DNA of 64,000 nt from Hymenobacter pini (GTDB lineage: Bacteria > Bacteroidota > Bacteroidia > Cytophagales > Hymenobacteraceae). A program made the position numbers and the translations under genes. The notes beneath the pieces were generated by a model, which did not search any database, was not told the DNA's origin, and saw nothing but the letters and a program-made list of their open reading frames with translations. The stretch covers positions 186,001-250,000 of the forward strand of contig NZ_JAIZZH010000003.1 of the NCBI RefSeq assembly GCF_020421205.1, written 5' to 3'. Of this stretch, positions 1 to 8,649 are shown piece by piece (position 1 is the first letter of the stretch; each line of letters begins with the position of its first letter).

Positions 1-167
1 GGCCGCGTCAGGAAATACTGGTGCAGCTCCAGCAACGCCTCCTCATCCGCCGCCACCGATTCCGGCAGCACCCCGCCCCCGGACGCGACGTGCACAATGT
101 GCCCGGCCGCATCAGTAGCGAAGTAGTCAATGTCGGCGTCTTCTTGGTCGATGTCGTGAATGCGCAT
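1..167 (-). CDS. Hypothetical protein, 3' end beyond the window
   Basis: An open frame runs from an ATG at 165-167 off the left edge, so only the first 55 residues are visible (MRIHDIDQEDADIDYF at the start). It is acidic, with no signal peptide or membrane segment. A short glycine run (ASGGGVLP) follows the first strand-like stretch. The composition is GC-rich like the surrounding core genes, and the frame has no stop, so it is probably real. I do not recognise the family. Small acidic proteins of this look are common beside toxin-immunity loci, but nothing visible here proves that role. Confidence 0.5.
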   Translation of the reverse strand, partial: MRIHDIDQEDADIDYFATDAAGHIVHVASGGGVLPESVAADEEALLELHQYFLTR

Positions 168-195
168 TGTATTGAGCGAGGCTGAGTTTAAAAGA

Positions 196-615
196 TTATC
201 CTAGTAAGGCCTTGAGCTTATTTATATATGGCTCTTTGCTCAACTTGGTTAGCCAGGTTTTCGGAAGATAAGATTCAAAATAGAACCAAGGATGGGTTTT
301 ATCCACCTTCTTCTCCAGGCGTTGGATTATGAAACTCAGATGTTGTCTGTTCCAAGCCCAGACTTCTTCTTCTCTTAAAAAGAGTTTATACCAAAGCTCA
401 TAAGCTTTCAGTGCATCCCACCCCTCCTCTCGACGCAGGCTGCAGTTCGAGCAACTGACTTTCCATAAGTCGCGAAATAGAGAAATGTCTAAAAAGTGCT
501 CGTAATCAGCAGGACAGTCAATGTTGGTTGCCAATGTCTGCCCACAACAAACAGGGCACTTTAACGCTACGACGCGCGGAAAGTGAAAGTGGCCGTAGCG
601 TACGTGGCTGTCCAT
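196..615 (-). CDS. Small cytosolic protein with two CxxC knuckles, unknown function
   Basis: The product is 139 residues with no signal peptide. Two cysteine pairs, CPVC near residue 20 and CSNC near residue 55, look like a zinc ribbon. The C-terminal half is rich in Trp, Lys and Glu and should be helical. The gene ends 28 bases before the start of the partial gene at 1-167 and begins 10 bases before the mutB stop, all on the same strand. Its DNA is visibly more AT-rich than mutA and mutB, which suggests a more recent arrival or relaxed codon use. I do not recognise a named family, and the zinc-binding role is inferred only from cysteine spacing. Confidence 0.6.
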   Translation of the reverse strand: MDSHVRYGHFHFPRVVALKCPVCCGQTLATNIDCPADYEHFLDISLFRDLWKVSCSNCSLRREEGWDALKAYELWYKLFLREEEVWAWNRQHLSFIIQRLEKKVDKTHPWFYFESYLPKTWLTKLSKEPYINKLKALLG

Positions 616-625
616 AACTCTCGGT

Positions 626-2833
626 TTACTCCCCCAACTTCCCCAAAATCTCCTGTGCGGCTACGGCAATAACCGTCCCGGGGCCGTACACGCCGGCCAC
701 GCCGGCATCGTAGAGGAACTGGTAGTCCTGGGCCGGGATGACGCCGCCGGCAATGACGAGGATATCCTCGCGGCCGAGCTGCTGCAGCTCCCGGAGTAGC
801 TGCGGAATCAGGGTTTTGTGGCCGGCGGCGAGGCTGCTCACGCCCACCACGTGCACGTCGTTCTCGGCGGCCTGGCGGGCTACTTCGGCGGGCGTCTGGA
901 ACAGGGGCGCAATGTCCACGTCGAAGCCCACGTCGGCGAAGGAGGTGGCAATGACCTTGGAGCCCCGGTCGTGGCCGTCCTGGCCCATTTTGGCTACCAT
1001 CATGCGGGGGCGGCGGCCTTCGCGCTGGGCAAACGCATCGGCCAGCTGGCGGGCCTTGGCAAACTCCTCGTCGTAGTTCATTTCCTGGGAATACACGCCC
1101 GAAATAGCCCGAATGGTGGCCTGGTGGCGGCCGTACACTTTCTCCAGCGCATCCGAAATCTCGCCCAGCGTAGCGCGCAGCCGGGCCGCATCTACAGCCA
1201 GCGCCAGTAAATTAGTTTCTGGTTGCTGGTTGCTGGTTGCTGGTTCAGCAGCAGAAACGGAAGAATCAGCCGTAGCATCTGAACTAGAAACCAGAGACTC
1301 GGAACCAGAAACTCGCGCAGCGGCCGTGAGGGCTTCCAGGGCCTGCTGCACGGCGGCCGTGTCACGGGAGGCTTTAATGGTGTTCAGGCGGGTGATTTGC
1401 GACTCGCGCACGGCGGCGTTGTCGATGTCGAGCACCTCAATGTCGGTGGCCTCGTTTACGCGGTACTTGTTCACGCCCACCACCGTTTCCTTGCCCGAGT
1501 CGATGCGGGCCTGCTTGCGGGCCGCGGCTTCCTCAATGCGCATTTTGGGTAGGCCGGTTTCAATGGCCTTGGCCATGCCGCCCAACTCCTCCACTTCCTG
1601 AATCAGGGCCCAGGCTTTATCGGCCAGCTCGTGGGTGAGGGTTTCCACGTAGTAGGAGCCGCCCCAGGGGTCCACCACGCGGGTAATGTCGGTTTCGTGC
1701 TGGATGTAGAGCTGGGTGTTGCGGGCGATGCGGGCCGAGAAGTCGGTAGGCAGGGCAATGGCCTCGTCGAGGGCGTTGGTGTGTAGACTCTGGGTGCCGC
1801 CTAGGGCCGCGGCCATGGCCTCAATGGCGGTGCGGGCCACGTTGTTGAAGGGGTCCTGCTCGGTGAGGGAGTAGCCCGAAGTCTGGCAGTGCGTGCGCAA
1901 GGCCAGGCTTTTGGGGTTCTGGGGCTCGAACTGCTGAATGAGCTTGGCCCAGAGCAACCGACCGGCCCGCATCTTGGCAATTTCCATGAAGTGGTTCATG
2001 CCAATGGCCCAGAAGAACGACAGGCGGGGCGCGAAATCGTCAATCTTCATGCCCGCCGCTAGGCCGGCCCGCACGTATTCCAGCCCGTCGGCCAGGGTAT
2101 AGGCCAGCTCCAGGTCGGCGGTGGCCCCGGCCTCCTGCATGTGGTAGCCCGAGATGCTGATGCTGTTGAACTTGGGCATCTTCTGGGCCGTGAAGCTGAA
2201 GATATCCGCAATGATGCGCATGCTCGGCTGGGGCGGGTAGATGTAGGTATTGCGCACCATGAACTCCTTCAGAATATCGTTCTGAATAGTGCCCGCCAGC
2301 TTATCCGGCGTTACACCCTGCTCCTCAGCCGCCACAATGTAAAACGCCAGAATTGGCAGCACGGCCCCGTTCATAGTCATACTCACCGACATCTGATCCA
2401 GCGGAATCTGGTCGAAGAGCACCTTCATGTCCTCCACCGAGTCGATGGCCACGCCGGCCTTGCCCACGTCGCCCACCACGCGAGGGTGGTCGGAGTCGTA
2501 GCCCCGGTGGGTAGCCAGGTCGAATGCCACCGACAGGCCCTTCTGCCCACCCGCTAGGTTGCGGCGGTAGAAGGCGTTGCTTTCCTCGGCCGTGCTAAAA
2601 CCCGCGTACTGCCGGATGGTCCAGGGGTTCTGCACGTACATGGTGCTGTACGGCCCACGCAGATACGGCGCCTGCCCCGCCCCGAAGCCGAGGTGGTCGA
2701 GGTGCTGCACGTCCTGGGCCGTGTAAAACGACTTTAAGGCAATACCCTCCGGCGTGATGGTTTCGGTAGGCTCGGTGGCTGGCGCGGGCAGTTGGGCCGC
2801 GTCATAGGCTATGGTAGAGAAGTCGGGCTTCAT
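626..2833 (-). CDS. mutB: Methylmalonyl-CoA mutase, large (catalytic) subunit
   Basis: Catalyses the adenosylcobalamin-dependent interconversion of (R)-methylmalonyl-CoA and succinyl-CoA in the cytosol, as a heterodimer with MutA. The 735-residue product has an N-terminal TIM-barrel domain (motifs [11 protein letters not shown] and [13 protein letters not shown]) and a C-terminal cobalamin domain with the base-off signature DGHDRG (ligand His about residue 621) followed by [11 protein letters not shown] and IAGGVIP. The frame is open to 2968, but that extension overlaps mutA and translates a repeat, so I chose the ATG at 2831-2833. Residues about 507-540, between the two domains, are encoded by an in-frame hairpin element (1213-1315) and are rich in Ser, Ala, Thr and Gln. 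mutA lies 103 bases upstream on the same strand and meaB is 15 kb away. Confidence 0.96.
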   Translation of the reverse strand: MKPDFSTIAYDAAQLPAPATEPTETITPEGIALKSFYTAQDVQHLDHLGFGAGQAPYLRGPYSTMYVQNPWTIRQYAGFSTAEESNAFYRRNLAGGQKGLSVAFDLATHRGYDSDHPRVVGDVGKAGVAIDSVEDMKVLFDQIPLDQMSVSMTMNGAVLPILAFYIVAAEEQGVTPDKLAGTIQNDILKEFMVRNTYIYPPQPSMRIIADIFSFTAQKMPKFNSISISGYHMQEAGATADLELAYTLADGLEYVRAGLAAGMKIDDFAPRLSFFWAIGMNHFMEIAKMRAGRLLWAKLIQQFEPQNPKSLALRTHCQTSGYSLTEQDPFNNVARTAIEAMAAALGGTQSLHTNALDEAIALPTDFSARIARNTQLYIQHETDITRVVDPWGGSYYVETLTHELADKAWALIQEVEELGGMAKAIETGLPKMRIEEAAARKQARIDSGKETVVGVNKYRVNEATDIEVLDIDNAAVRESQITRLNTIKASRDTAAVQQALEALTAAARVSGSESLVSSSDATADSSVSAAEPATSNQQPETNLLALAVDAARLRATLGEISDALEKVYGRHQATIRAISGVYSQEMNYDEEFAKARQLADAFAQREGRRPRMMVAKMGQDGHDRGSKVIATSFADVGFDVDIAPLFQTPAEVARQAAENDVHVVGVSSLAAGHKTLIPQLLRELQQLGREDILVIAGGVIPAQDYQFLYDAGVAGVYGPGTVIAVAAQEILGKLGE
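1213..1315. repeat. Heptamer-armed hairpin element inside the mutB coding sequence
   Basis: The left arm (1214-1245) is AGTTTCT followed by three GGTTGCT heptamers and GGTT. The right arm (1281-1315), read on the minus strand, is AGTTTCT, GGTTCCG, AGTCTCT, GGTTTCT, AGTT. The arms pair around a 35-base centre. The same heptamers form the intergenic element at 56453-56579. Here the element is read through without a stop and contributes about 34 residues to the interdomain linker of MutB. That it inserted as a mobile or spreading element is an inference from the similarity of the two copies. Confidence 0.8.
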
Positions 2834-2937
2834 TTCAGTTGATAGTTGTGAGTTGCCAGTTGTCAGCCAATAGAGTTGTCGGTTGCGGCAGTTTTCTGTA
2901 AAAGGAACCGGCAACGGGCAACTCGTAACTGACAACT
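2834..2937. repeat. Heptamer-armed hairpin element between mutA and mutB
   Basis: The left arm carries AGTTGTG, AGTTGCC and AGTTGTC in tandem. The right arm, read on the opposite strand, carries GAGTTGT, CAGTTAC, GAGTTGC and CCGTTGC. The element fills the whole gap between the mutA stop and the mutB ATG. It has no run of T that would make it an obvious terminator, so transcription may continue through it. Confidence 0.75.
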
Positions 2938-4712
2938 CATTTCTTGCCTTGCAAGCGGGCCAGCACATCCTCCGTGCTGTAGCCTTGCACGCTAAATTCC
3001 TTTAGGCCAAAGATGTGCGTGGCCTCCTGCATGGTAGCCAAGTCGGCGGTGAGCAGGGCCGGCGGAATAAAGTTGGGCTCGTCGATGGGAATGTGGCTGA
3101 TGGCCCGGGCTAGGCGCCCAAACTGCTCAGGCGTAGCGTACATCAGCGTAGCTTCCTCAGGCGAGGAAAACAGGACTGATAGGGTACCTTCCGGATGGGC
3201 GTCGCGCAGTTCCGGGCGCTCCTGCTCCGGCAACGTGCGCAGGAAGGATTCCAGGATAATCTGGTTAGTGTGAGTGCCTAGCAATACCAAGGCCGCCCGT
3301 TTCTTGCGTTTCTCGCGACGCTCAAAGTGCAGGGCCGTAGCCAGGCGCAGCACCTCGGTGGGGTATGAGGCGCGGGTGCTGTCGAAGTCCCGGCTGCGCA
3401 GCAAACGTTTGGGGTTATAGTCGAACTTCTCCTGCGGGTTCTGAAACTTGTTGGTACCCACTACCACCTGCTCCCCGGTGGCAATGCGCCGGAACTGGGC
3501 CTGCGCCGCGGTGTGCAGCTCCTGCATCACAAACCCGGTAGCAGCCGGCAGCCCGCCCTGGGCCTGAATTTTCTGGAACAGTGCCCAGGCTTCCCGGGCC
3601 AATTGGTCGGTGAGGGTTTCCACGTAGTAGGAACCGGCCGCAGGGTCCTGTACCCGGTCGAGGTATGCTTCCTCGCGCAACAGCACCGGCAGGTTGCGGG
3701 CCAGGCGCTCGGCAAACTCGTTGGGCGCGTGAAACAGACTGTCGAAAGTGCCCACGCTCACGGCATCGGCCCCGCCCAGCACGGCACTCATGGCCTCCGT
3801 GGTGGTGCGCAGCAGGTTGGTATGTGGGTCGAGGGTGGTCTGGCTCCAAGTAGCGGTGCTGGTGAAAATAGTGAGCTGCTGGGCGGCCTCAGCCAGCAAG
3901 CCGTAAGCGTGCAGCAAGGTAGCCCACAACCGGCGCAGGGCCCGGAGCTTGGCAATTTCAAAGAAGTAGTTGGGCCCCACGGCTACGTGCAGGTGCAGGG
4001 CCGCTGCTACCGTTTCCAACGATAGGTTATTGGTAGGCAGCTCGCTCAGGTAGAAGGCCGCCGTGCTGAGGGCAAAGGCTATCTGTTGAGTGGCCGTGGC
4101 CCCTCGGTTGCCATAGAACGCCACGTCCAGGCCAAGCGCTCTGAATTCGGGCCAGGCTTGAGCTGCGCTAATGGCTGCGCGCAAATCTTCCAGTTGCGCG
4201 GCCATGTCGGGGGCGTGACGCGTAACCGGGTCCGACACCAGAAAGCCTCGGGGAGCCGTGTTCAGACTTGCCAACCGCCGCGTAAACGCCGGGGCCCCGC
4301 CCCGCACGGTGTAGCCTACATACGCGTCGGGCGGCAACAGCTGGTACAGGTGTTCGAGGTCGAAGCCCTCAGATAGTCCCAGCACGAAATGGGCACCGTT
4401 AGCCCCGCGGTGCAGGGCATCCACGGCCCGTCGAATAACCCCGTGTCCTCTTTCCAGTGCTGGCACCACGTAAGTGGGCACATTCCGCCAGGGAGTGGCC
4501 GCGTGTACCTGCGGCTGCGGCACGCCACCCAGGGCCTGTAAAGCCTCCCGGTGATAAAAGGGCTGCACCGCAAAGCCATCGGGCGTGGTCCAGATAAGCG
4601 CGGCCGGGTCTTTGCCCTTCAGGTCGCGGGTGATGCGCTCCTGCCACTGGGCGGTGGAGACGGGAGCGAATTCAGAAAACGAAACAGGCGCAGGGCGCGG
4701 CGAATCGGCCAT
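2937..4712 (-). CDS. mutA: Methylmalonyl-CoA mutase, small subunit
   Basis: This is the non-catalytic partner of MutB. The 591-residue product follows the mutase barrel fold ([21 protein letters not shown], split by the usual insert, parallels MutB's [18 protein letters not shown]), but its C-terminal domain is shortened and has no DxHxxG cobalamin motif. That loss is normal for MutA and is not a sign of decay. The start is the ATG at 4710-4712, which begins [15 protein letters not shown]. The longer frame to 4787 adds a Pro-rich stretch unlike the family. It ends 103 bases before mutB, so the two are probably cotranscribed. A weak -7 box (TATCTTTA on the minus strand near 4763-4770) is the only promoter-like sequence I see, and I see no cobalamin riboswitch. 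Confidence 0.94.
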   Translation of the reverse strand: MADSPRPAPVSFSEFAPVSTAQWQERITRDLKGKDPAALIWTTPDGFAVQPFYHREALQALGGVPQPQVHAATPWRNVPTYVVPALERGHGVIRRAVDALHRGANGAHFVLGLSEGFDLEHLYQLLPPDAYVGYTVRGGAPAFTRRLASLNTAPRGFLVSDPVTRHAPDMAAQLEDLRAAISAAQAWPEFRALGLDVAFYGNRGATATQQIAFALSTAAFYLSELPTNNLSLETVAAALHLHVAVGPNYFFEIAKLRALRRLWATLLHAYGLLAEAAQQLTIFTSTATWSQTTLDPHTNLLRTTTEAMSAVLGGADAVSVGTFDSLFHAPNEFAERLARNLPVLLREEAYLDRVQDPAAGSYYVETLTDQLAREAWALFQKIQAQGGLPAATGFVMQELHTAAQAQFRRIATGEQVVVGTNKFQNPQEKFDYNPKRLLRSRDFDSTRASYPTEVLRLATALHFERREKRKKRAALVLLGTHTNQIILESFLRTLPEQERPELRDAHPEGTLSVLFSSPEEATLMYATPEQFGRLARAISHIPIDEPNFIPPALLTADLATMQEATHIFGLKEFSVQGYSTEDVLARLQGKK

Positions 4713-5096
4713 GGTACGGCGGGTGGGAATGGGTGGAACAGCCCCCAGGGGCGGGCTAAAGATACCAGTTCGGGCGGGTAATGCCATTTTGCGGAAGCTC
4801 CGCTATATCAGTACCTTTATCGTCCTGGTTCGTCCCGAAGGACGAGGCTACAACTTATTTACAGCGTTTTTCCCTGCGCATCTGCTTTTAATTTAAGTGA
4901 CCAGTCCGCTATCCAACTAACCGGTCAGGAAGCCCGCGGAATAACTCCCAACCCTGGCCAGATACGTTCCCTGCCCCATTCAGCCCACTTTTTTTGGCGT
5001 TTGAGCACGTTCCGTTGCGAAAACGCTACGCGGTGGCAGCACTTGTGCCCCCGCCTCTCACGCTCACTTCATTCATCATATCAGTACGCTTATTCA
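4713..5096. other. Gene-free divergent intergenic region with a small palindrome
   Basis: This 384-base stretch separates mutA (minus) from the barrel gene (plus). It contains a perfect hairpin TCGTCC-CGAA-GGACGA at 4830-4845. The 12-base segment GGACGAGGCTAC that overlaps the right arm recurs just after the stop of the gene at 10860-11294, so this may be a decayed dispersed repeat. The rest holds no convincing gene, and promoters for both flanking genes should lie here. Confidence 0.5.
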
Positions 5097-6368
5097 GTGA
5101 AACGTTTACTACTGGCAGCCTTATTGGCTGTACCCCTTTTCGCTTCTGCCCAGGCCGATTTCCGCGCCGGCTACATAGTACCGCTCAGCGGCGACACGTT
5201 GCGCGGCCAGGTCGATGCCCGCGGTGCTCAGCGCAATGCCCGCATGGTGCGCTTCCGTCCTTCGCCCGAGGCCGCCGCCACCGAGTACCGCCCCCGGCAG
5301 ATTAGGGGGTATGGATTTACCGGGGGCCAAATCTATCAGGCGGCTGTTGTTGCCCTCACGGACTCGGCCCAGCTCTCCAACCTCACCGAGGCGCGTTACG
5401 ACACGGTAGCCCGGCCCTCGTTTCTGGAGGTGATTGTGCGCGGCCCGGCTAGCTTGCTTTTCCTGCGCGACGAGCGGAGCAATGACCACTTCTACCTGCA
5501 AATGGCCGATGGTCAGCCCAAAGAGTTAGTGCGACGCATGGTGATGGAAAAGAACAACACCGTGCAGCGCAGCCTCGACGAGTACAAATACACGCTGGCG
5601 GCTGGGTTCCGGTCCTGCCCATCCGTGCAGCCGTCCATCAATACCGTACGCTTTGACCAAGCCGGCCTCATCCGGATTGTGAAGCGCTACAACGAGTGTA
5701 CCGGCGGCCCATCCGTTATGCCGGCCGCCACTTCGCGCCAGAACCATGTACAGCTGGCACTGGTAGCTGGAGGAGAATATAGCCGCTTGATTATGAATGA
5801 TGAGCGAGTTGGCTACTCCACAACCACAACGGTAAATCTGGCCGGAAGCATCCAGCCAGCATTTGGTATAGCGCTGCAGCTTCGCTTAGTAGGATTGAAC
5901 AAAAATTTATCTACCCGCATAGAAGCACTGTACGAAAAGCAGAAGTATGCGCTGTTTACTACTTCGCCCAACGCATCCGGCAATTACTCTCAGTACCGCG
6001 GAAACATGAGCAGTATCCGGGTTCCGCTGCTACTCCGCTATACCTACCCCAAGGGGCTTCTGCGGCCATTTGCACAGGTTGGTTACAGCTTCAGTTACTT
6101 GCTGACTGTAAATAATGAGATGCGAAATATTTACCCCAATACGACGTTCATACTGGATGACTCTAAATGGCATCCGGTAATTCCCGCCACCCGTACGCTG
6201 GAACAGGGGATAATAGGCGGCATAGGCCTGTCGACAGCTCGTACGGGCAAGCGAAACATCTCACTTGAAGCCCGCTATGAGCGCTCAGATGGGTTTAATG
6301 ATGGCGTAGGCTTTGGTAGCCGCGTAAACCGCACCTATGTGCTGCTCAGCTACGACCTGACGAAATAG
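5097..6368 (+). CDS. Outer-membrane beta-barrel protein, PorT-like
   Basis: The 423-residue product has a signal peptide (MKRLLLAALLAVPLFASAQ) directly after a GTG start at 5097. An ATG-initiated frame from 5001 is possible but would bury the signal peptide behind 32 unusual residues. The N-terminal third (DFRAGYIVPLSGDTLRGQV onwards) resembles the small periplasmic domain found before Bacteroidota barrels. From about residue 240 the sequence alternates aromatic and polar residues in strands typical of an eight-stranded OMP barrel (PorT/OMP_b-brl type). It stands alone and is followed by a strong terminator at 6388-6424. The specific substrate or role is unknown. Confidence 0.75.
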   Translation: MKRLLLAALLAVPLFASAQADFRAGYIVPLSGDTLRGQVDARGAQRNARMVRFRPSPEAAATEYRPRQIRGYGFTGGQIYQAAVVALTDSAQLSNLTEARYDTVARPSFLEVIVRGPASLLFLRDERSNDHFYLQMADGQPKELVRRMVMEKNNTVQRSLDEYKYTLAAGFRSCPSVQPSINTVRFDQAGLIRIVKRYNECTGGPSVMPAATSRQNHVQLALVAGGEYSRLIMNDERVGYSTTTTVNLAGSIQPAFGIALQLRLVGLNKNLSTRIEALYEKQKYALFTTSPNASGNYSQYRGNMSSIRVPLLLRYTYPKGLLRPFAQVGYSFSYLLTVNNEMRNIYPNTTFILDDSKWHPVIPATRTLEQGIIGGIGLSTARTGKRNISLEARYERSDGFNDGVGFGSRVNRTYVLLSYDLTK

Positions 6369-6387
6369 CGCAAATGAACGCCTGTCA

Positions 6388-6424
6388 ACCGCCCCCGGAA
6401 GCCCCTGCCGTTTCCGGGGGCGGT
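6388..6424 (+). terminator. Rho-independent terminator after the barrel gene
   Basis: Arms of 13 bases (6388-6400 and 6412-6424, ACCGCCCCCGGAA and its complement) with an 11-base loop, followed by CTGGTTTTGG. Confidence 0.8.
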
Positions 6425-6475
6425 CTGGTTTTGGCACGGTAGCAGCGCTTCACCCAAACTCCAGCCGGGTCGGTG

Positions 6476-6483
6476 TATCTTTG
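6476..6483 (+). promoter_or_regulatory. Bacteroidota -7 box (TATCTTTG)
   Basis: TATCTTTG matches the TAnnTTTG consensus exactly and lies 29 bases before the ATG at 6513. I do not see a good -33 TTG at the expected distance. Confidence 0.6.
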
Positions 6484-6512
6484 TGGTTTGCTGTCCTTCT
6501 TTTCCTGAACAC

Positions 6513-7271
6513 ATGCAGTTTTTTCGTTCCCGTGTAGCCGCGATGGGCCTGCTGGCCGCAGTGGCTTTGGCTCCGGCCTGCCAGCGCGGAGCCTACGTGG
6601 CTAAGCCCCAGCTGGCTCCCGTCACGGCCCAGCCGGTGGGTAAAGCCATTGCCGATAATGCCCAGGCCGCCGCTACCATTGCCCCGTACCGCCAGCGCGT
6701 AACCGAGCAGATGACCCAGGTACTAGGCCAAGCCCCAGTGGCCATCACCAAAAACAGCGGCGAGTCGCCGTTGGCCAACTTTGTGGGCGACATTCAGCGC
6801 GTGCGGGCCAGCCGGGAACTAGGCACTCCTATTGATTTAGGTGTGATGTCGAACGGGGGGCTGCGGGCTCCTATTCCGGCTGGGGCCGTTACCATGGGCT
6901 CCGTGTTTGAGCTGATGCCGTTCGAGAACGAACTGGTAGTACTCGATACGCCTGGCCCGGTGGTGCAGCAGCTGTTCGATTACTCGGCCCGCATTAAAAT
7001 GGCGGTTTCGGGCGCTACTTACTCGGTTTCGGCTGATGGTAAGCCCCAGAACATTATGATTAACGGCAAGCCCTTCGATGCTTCGCGCACCTACACCGTA
7101 GCTATTTCCGACTACCTGGCCGGCGGCGGCGACAACATGGTGTTCTTTAAACCTATCAAACCCCGCCACACCAGCGTGCTGCTGCGTTCCGCCATTGCCG
7201 AGTACATCCAGGAGCAAACCAAGCAGGGCAAACCCATTGAGGCCAAAGTAGAAGGCCGGGTAAAAATCTAA
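6513..7271 (+). CDS. 5'-nucleotidase C-terminal-domain lipoprotein
   Basis: The 253-residue product carries only the substrate-binding C-terminal domain of UshA-type 5'-nucleotidases. Visible motifs are NSGESPLANFVGD, MSNGGLRAPIPAG, FELMPFENELVV and DYLAGGGDNM. A lipobox (LAPAC, Cys23) follows an N-terminal hydrophobic segment, so it should be anchored in the envelope. The ATG at 6513 is preferred over an upstream GTG because it fits the signal peptide and the -7 box. The metallophosphoesterase domain that normally precedes this domain is encoded by the next gene, so together the two genes likely form one split nucleotidase with the domains in reverse gene order. Confidence 0.88.
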   Translation: MQFFRSRVAAMGLLAAVALAPACQRGAYVAKPQLAPVTAQPVGKAIADNAQAAATIAPYRQRVTEQMTQVLGQAPVAITKNSGESPLANFVGDIQRVRASRELGTPIDLGVMSNGGLRAPIPAGAVTMGSVFELMPFENELVVLDTPGPVVQQLFDYSARIKMAVSGATYSVSADGKPQNIMINGKPFDASRTYTVAISDYLAGGGDNMVFFKPIKPRHTSVLLRSAIAEYIQEQTKQGKPIEAKVEGRVKI

Positions 7272-7391
7272 TGTGAGAAATGTGAGGGGAATGAGGAACA
7301 ATGGGCGGAATAGAATTTCGCCGTAACGTCTTCGCTTATTCTCTAATCCTTTTTTCGCATTTCTCTCATTCCATCACATTCAACACATTCC
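7271..7391. repeat. Short-repeat hairpin element between the nucleotidase genes
   Basis: The left arm (7271-7302) contains ATGTGAG and AAATGTGAGGGGAATGAGG. The right arm (7357-7391), read on the other strand, gives GGAATGTG, TTGAATGTG, ATGGAATGAG and AGAAATGCG. The repeat unit here is 8 to 10 bases rather than 7, and the arms pair imperfectly. It fills almost the entire gap between the genes. Confidence 0.6.
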
Positions 7392-7395
7392 AACT

Positions 7396-8325
7396 GTGGA
7401 CCGTCGCGAATTTCTGAAATACTCTGGCCTGGGGGCCGCTTCGCTGGGCCTGCTGGGTGCGGCTGCCGTGCCCGCCCTGGCCGCCGATAAAAAGGCCGTG
7501 CGCCTCACCATTCTGCACACCAACGACATGCACTCCCGCATTGAGCCCTTCCCCGACAATGCGGCCCAGTGGGCGGGCATGGGCGGCATGGCCCGGCGCG
7601 CTACGCTCATTGAGCAAATCCGGAAGCAGGAGCCCAACGTACTGCTGCTGGACTCCGGCGATATCTGGCAGGGCACGCCCTACTTCAACTTCTTCCAGGG
7701 AGAGCTGGAGTATAAGCTCATGAGCCAGATGGCGTACGACGCCAGCACCCTCGGCAACCACGACTTTGACAACGGCCTGGAAGGCCTGCAGAAGCAGCTC
7801 CCCAACGCCACCTTCCCCTTCCTGATTGCCAACTACGACTTCGCGGGCACTATTCTGGCCGGCAAATTCCAGCCGTATAAGGTGTTTGAGAAGCAGGGCA
7901 TCCGCATTGGGGTGTTCGGGCTGGGCATTGAAATGGCCGGGCTGGTAGCCGATAAGAACTTCGGTGCCACCAAGTACCTCGACCCCGTAGCCGTGGCCAA
8001 AGACATGGTAACCAAGCTGCGCGGTGCTGAGAAGTGCGACCTGGTTATCTGCCTTTCGCACCTTGGCTATAAATACGAATCGGCCAAAATTGACGACCGG
8101 AAGTTGGCTGCGCAGGTGAGTGGCATTGACCTGATTCTGGGTGGGCATACCCACACCTTCCTAGAAGCTCCCGAGCCCATTGCCAGCCCCAATGGCCACC
8201 AAACGCTTATTAATCAGGTGGGCTGGTCGGGCATCAACCTGGGCCGCCTCGATTATTCGTTTGAGCACAGTACCCGTCGCCCCTCGGTAGCGGCTGCCAC
8301 GGTAGTGCCCGTGCGCGAGGCATAG
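7396..8325 (+). CDS. Secreted metallophosphoesterase (5'-nucleotidase N-terminal domain)
   Basis: The 309-residue product starts at GTG 7396 with a twin-arginine leader (DRREFLKYSGLG followed by a hydrophobic stretch ending in ALAA). It then shows the complete calcineurin-like metal-binding set: HTNDMH (about residues 41-46), DSGDIWQG, LGNHDFDNG, CLSHLG and GGHTHTF. It lacks the nucleotide-binding C-terminal domain, which is encoded by the preceding lipoprotein gene. The likely reaction is hydrolysis of 5'-nucleotides or related phosphoesters in the periplasm. Export by Tat implies that metal loading and folding happen in the cytoplasm. It is probably cotranscribed with the lipoprotein gene. 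Confidence 0.9.
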   Translation: MDRREFLKYSGLGAASLGLLGAAAVPALAADKKAVRLTILHTNDMHSRIEPFPDNAAQWAGMGGMARRATLIEQIRKQEPNVLLLDSGDIWQGTPYFNFFQGELEYKLMSQMAYDASTLGNHDFDNGLEGLQKQLPNATFPFLIANYDFAGTILAGKFQPYKVFEKQGIRIGVFGLGIEMAGLVADKNFGATKYLDPVAVAKDMVTKLRGAEKCDLVICLSHLGYKYESAKIDDRKLAAQVSGIDLILGGHTHTFLEAPEPIASPNGHQTLINQVGWSGINLGRLDYSFEHSTRRPSVAAATVVPVREA

Positions 8326-8357
8326 GTTCCCAGGCATTCTGGTTTTGCAATGTGCTG

Positions 8358-8394
8358 GCTCCGGCCCGGGTGGTAAGCCATCCTAGGCCGGAGC
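8358..8394 (+). terminator. Hairpin terminator upstream of dnaA
   Basis: Arms GCTCCGGCC (8358-8366) and its complement (8386-8394), followed by TTGTTGTTG. It ends the nucleotidase transcript. Confidence 0.6.
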
Positions 8395-8543
8395 TTGTTG
8401 TTGTATGAACCGTCCCAATTTTTGTCAGGTATACATACCATTGTCTTACCCGTAACCGTTGGGAAAATCCTGACTCTGCTCAACGTAGCAAGTGGTAAAA
8501 GCGTGAAAAATGCAAGAGCCAGAAGTTTTTTTTGTCTCAGGAG

Positions 8544-8552
8544 TTTTCCACA
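8544..8552 (+). promoter_or_regulatory. Candidate DnaA box (TTTTCCACA)
   Basis: TTTTCCACA is one base away from the consensus TTATCCACA and lies 98 bases before the dnaA ATG, so DnaA may regulate its own gene. It is the only box I find in the 324-base gap 8326-8649, so the gap does not look like a replication origin. The rest of the gap holds a small palindrome (GGTATACATACC) and T/C-rich sequence. Confidence 0.45.
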
Positions 8553-8649
8553 TTTTTGTCTCCCCCTTCGAAAAACGGTCCTTCTCAGGCCCGCGGCCGA
8601 CCTGTTATTCCCTCACCCGCGCACCCGTTGCTTTTGCCCTATCTAATTG

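Noticed and set aside
2937..4712. mutA as a degraded mutase because it lacks the cobalamin motif
   Set aside because: The small subunit of the heterodimer normally lacks this motif.
4713..5000. Cobalamin riboswitch upstream of mutA
   Set aside because: I could not find a B12-box-like sequence or a fitting stem arrangement in the leader.
8326..8649. Replication origin upstream of dnaA
   Set aside because: Only one imperfect DnaA box was found and no AT-rich unwinding region with clustered boxes.
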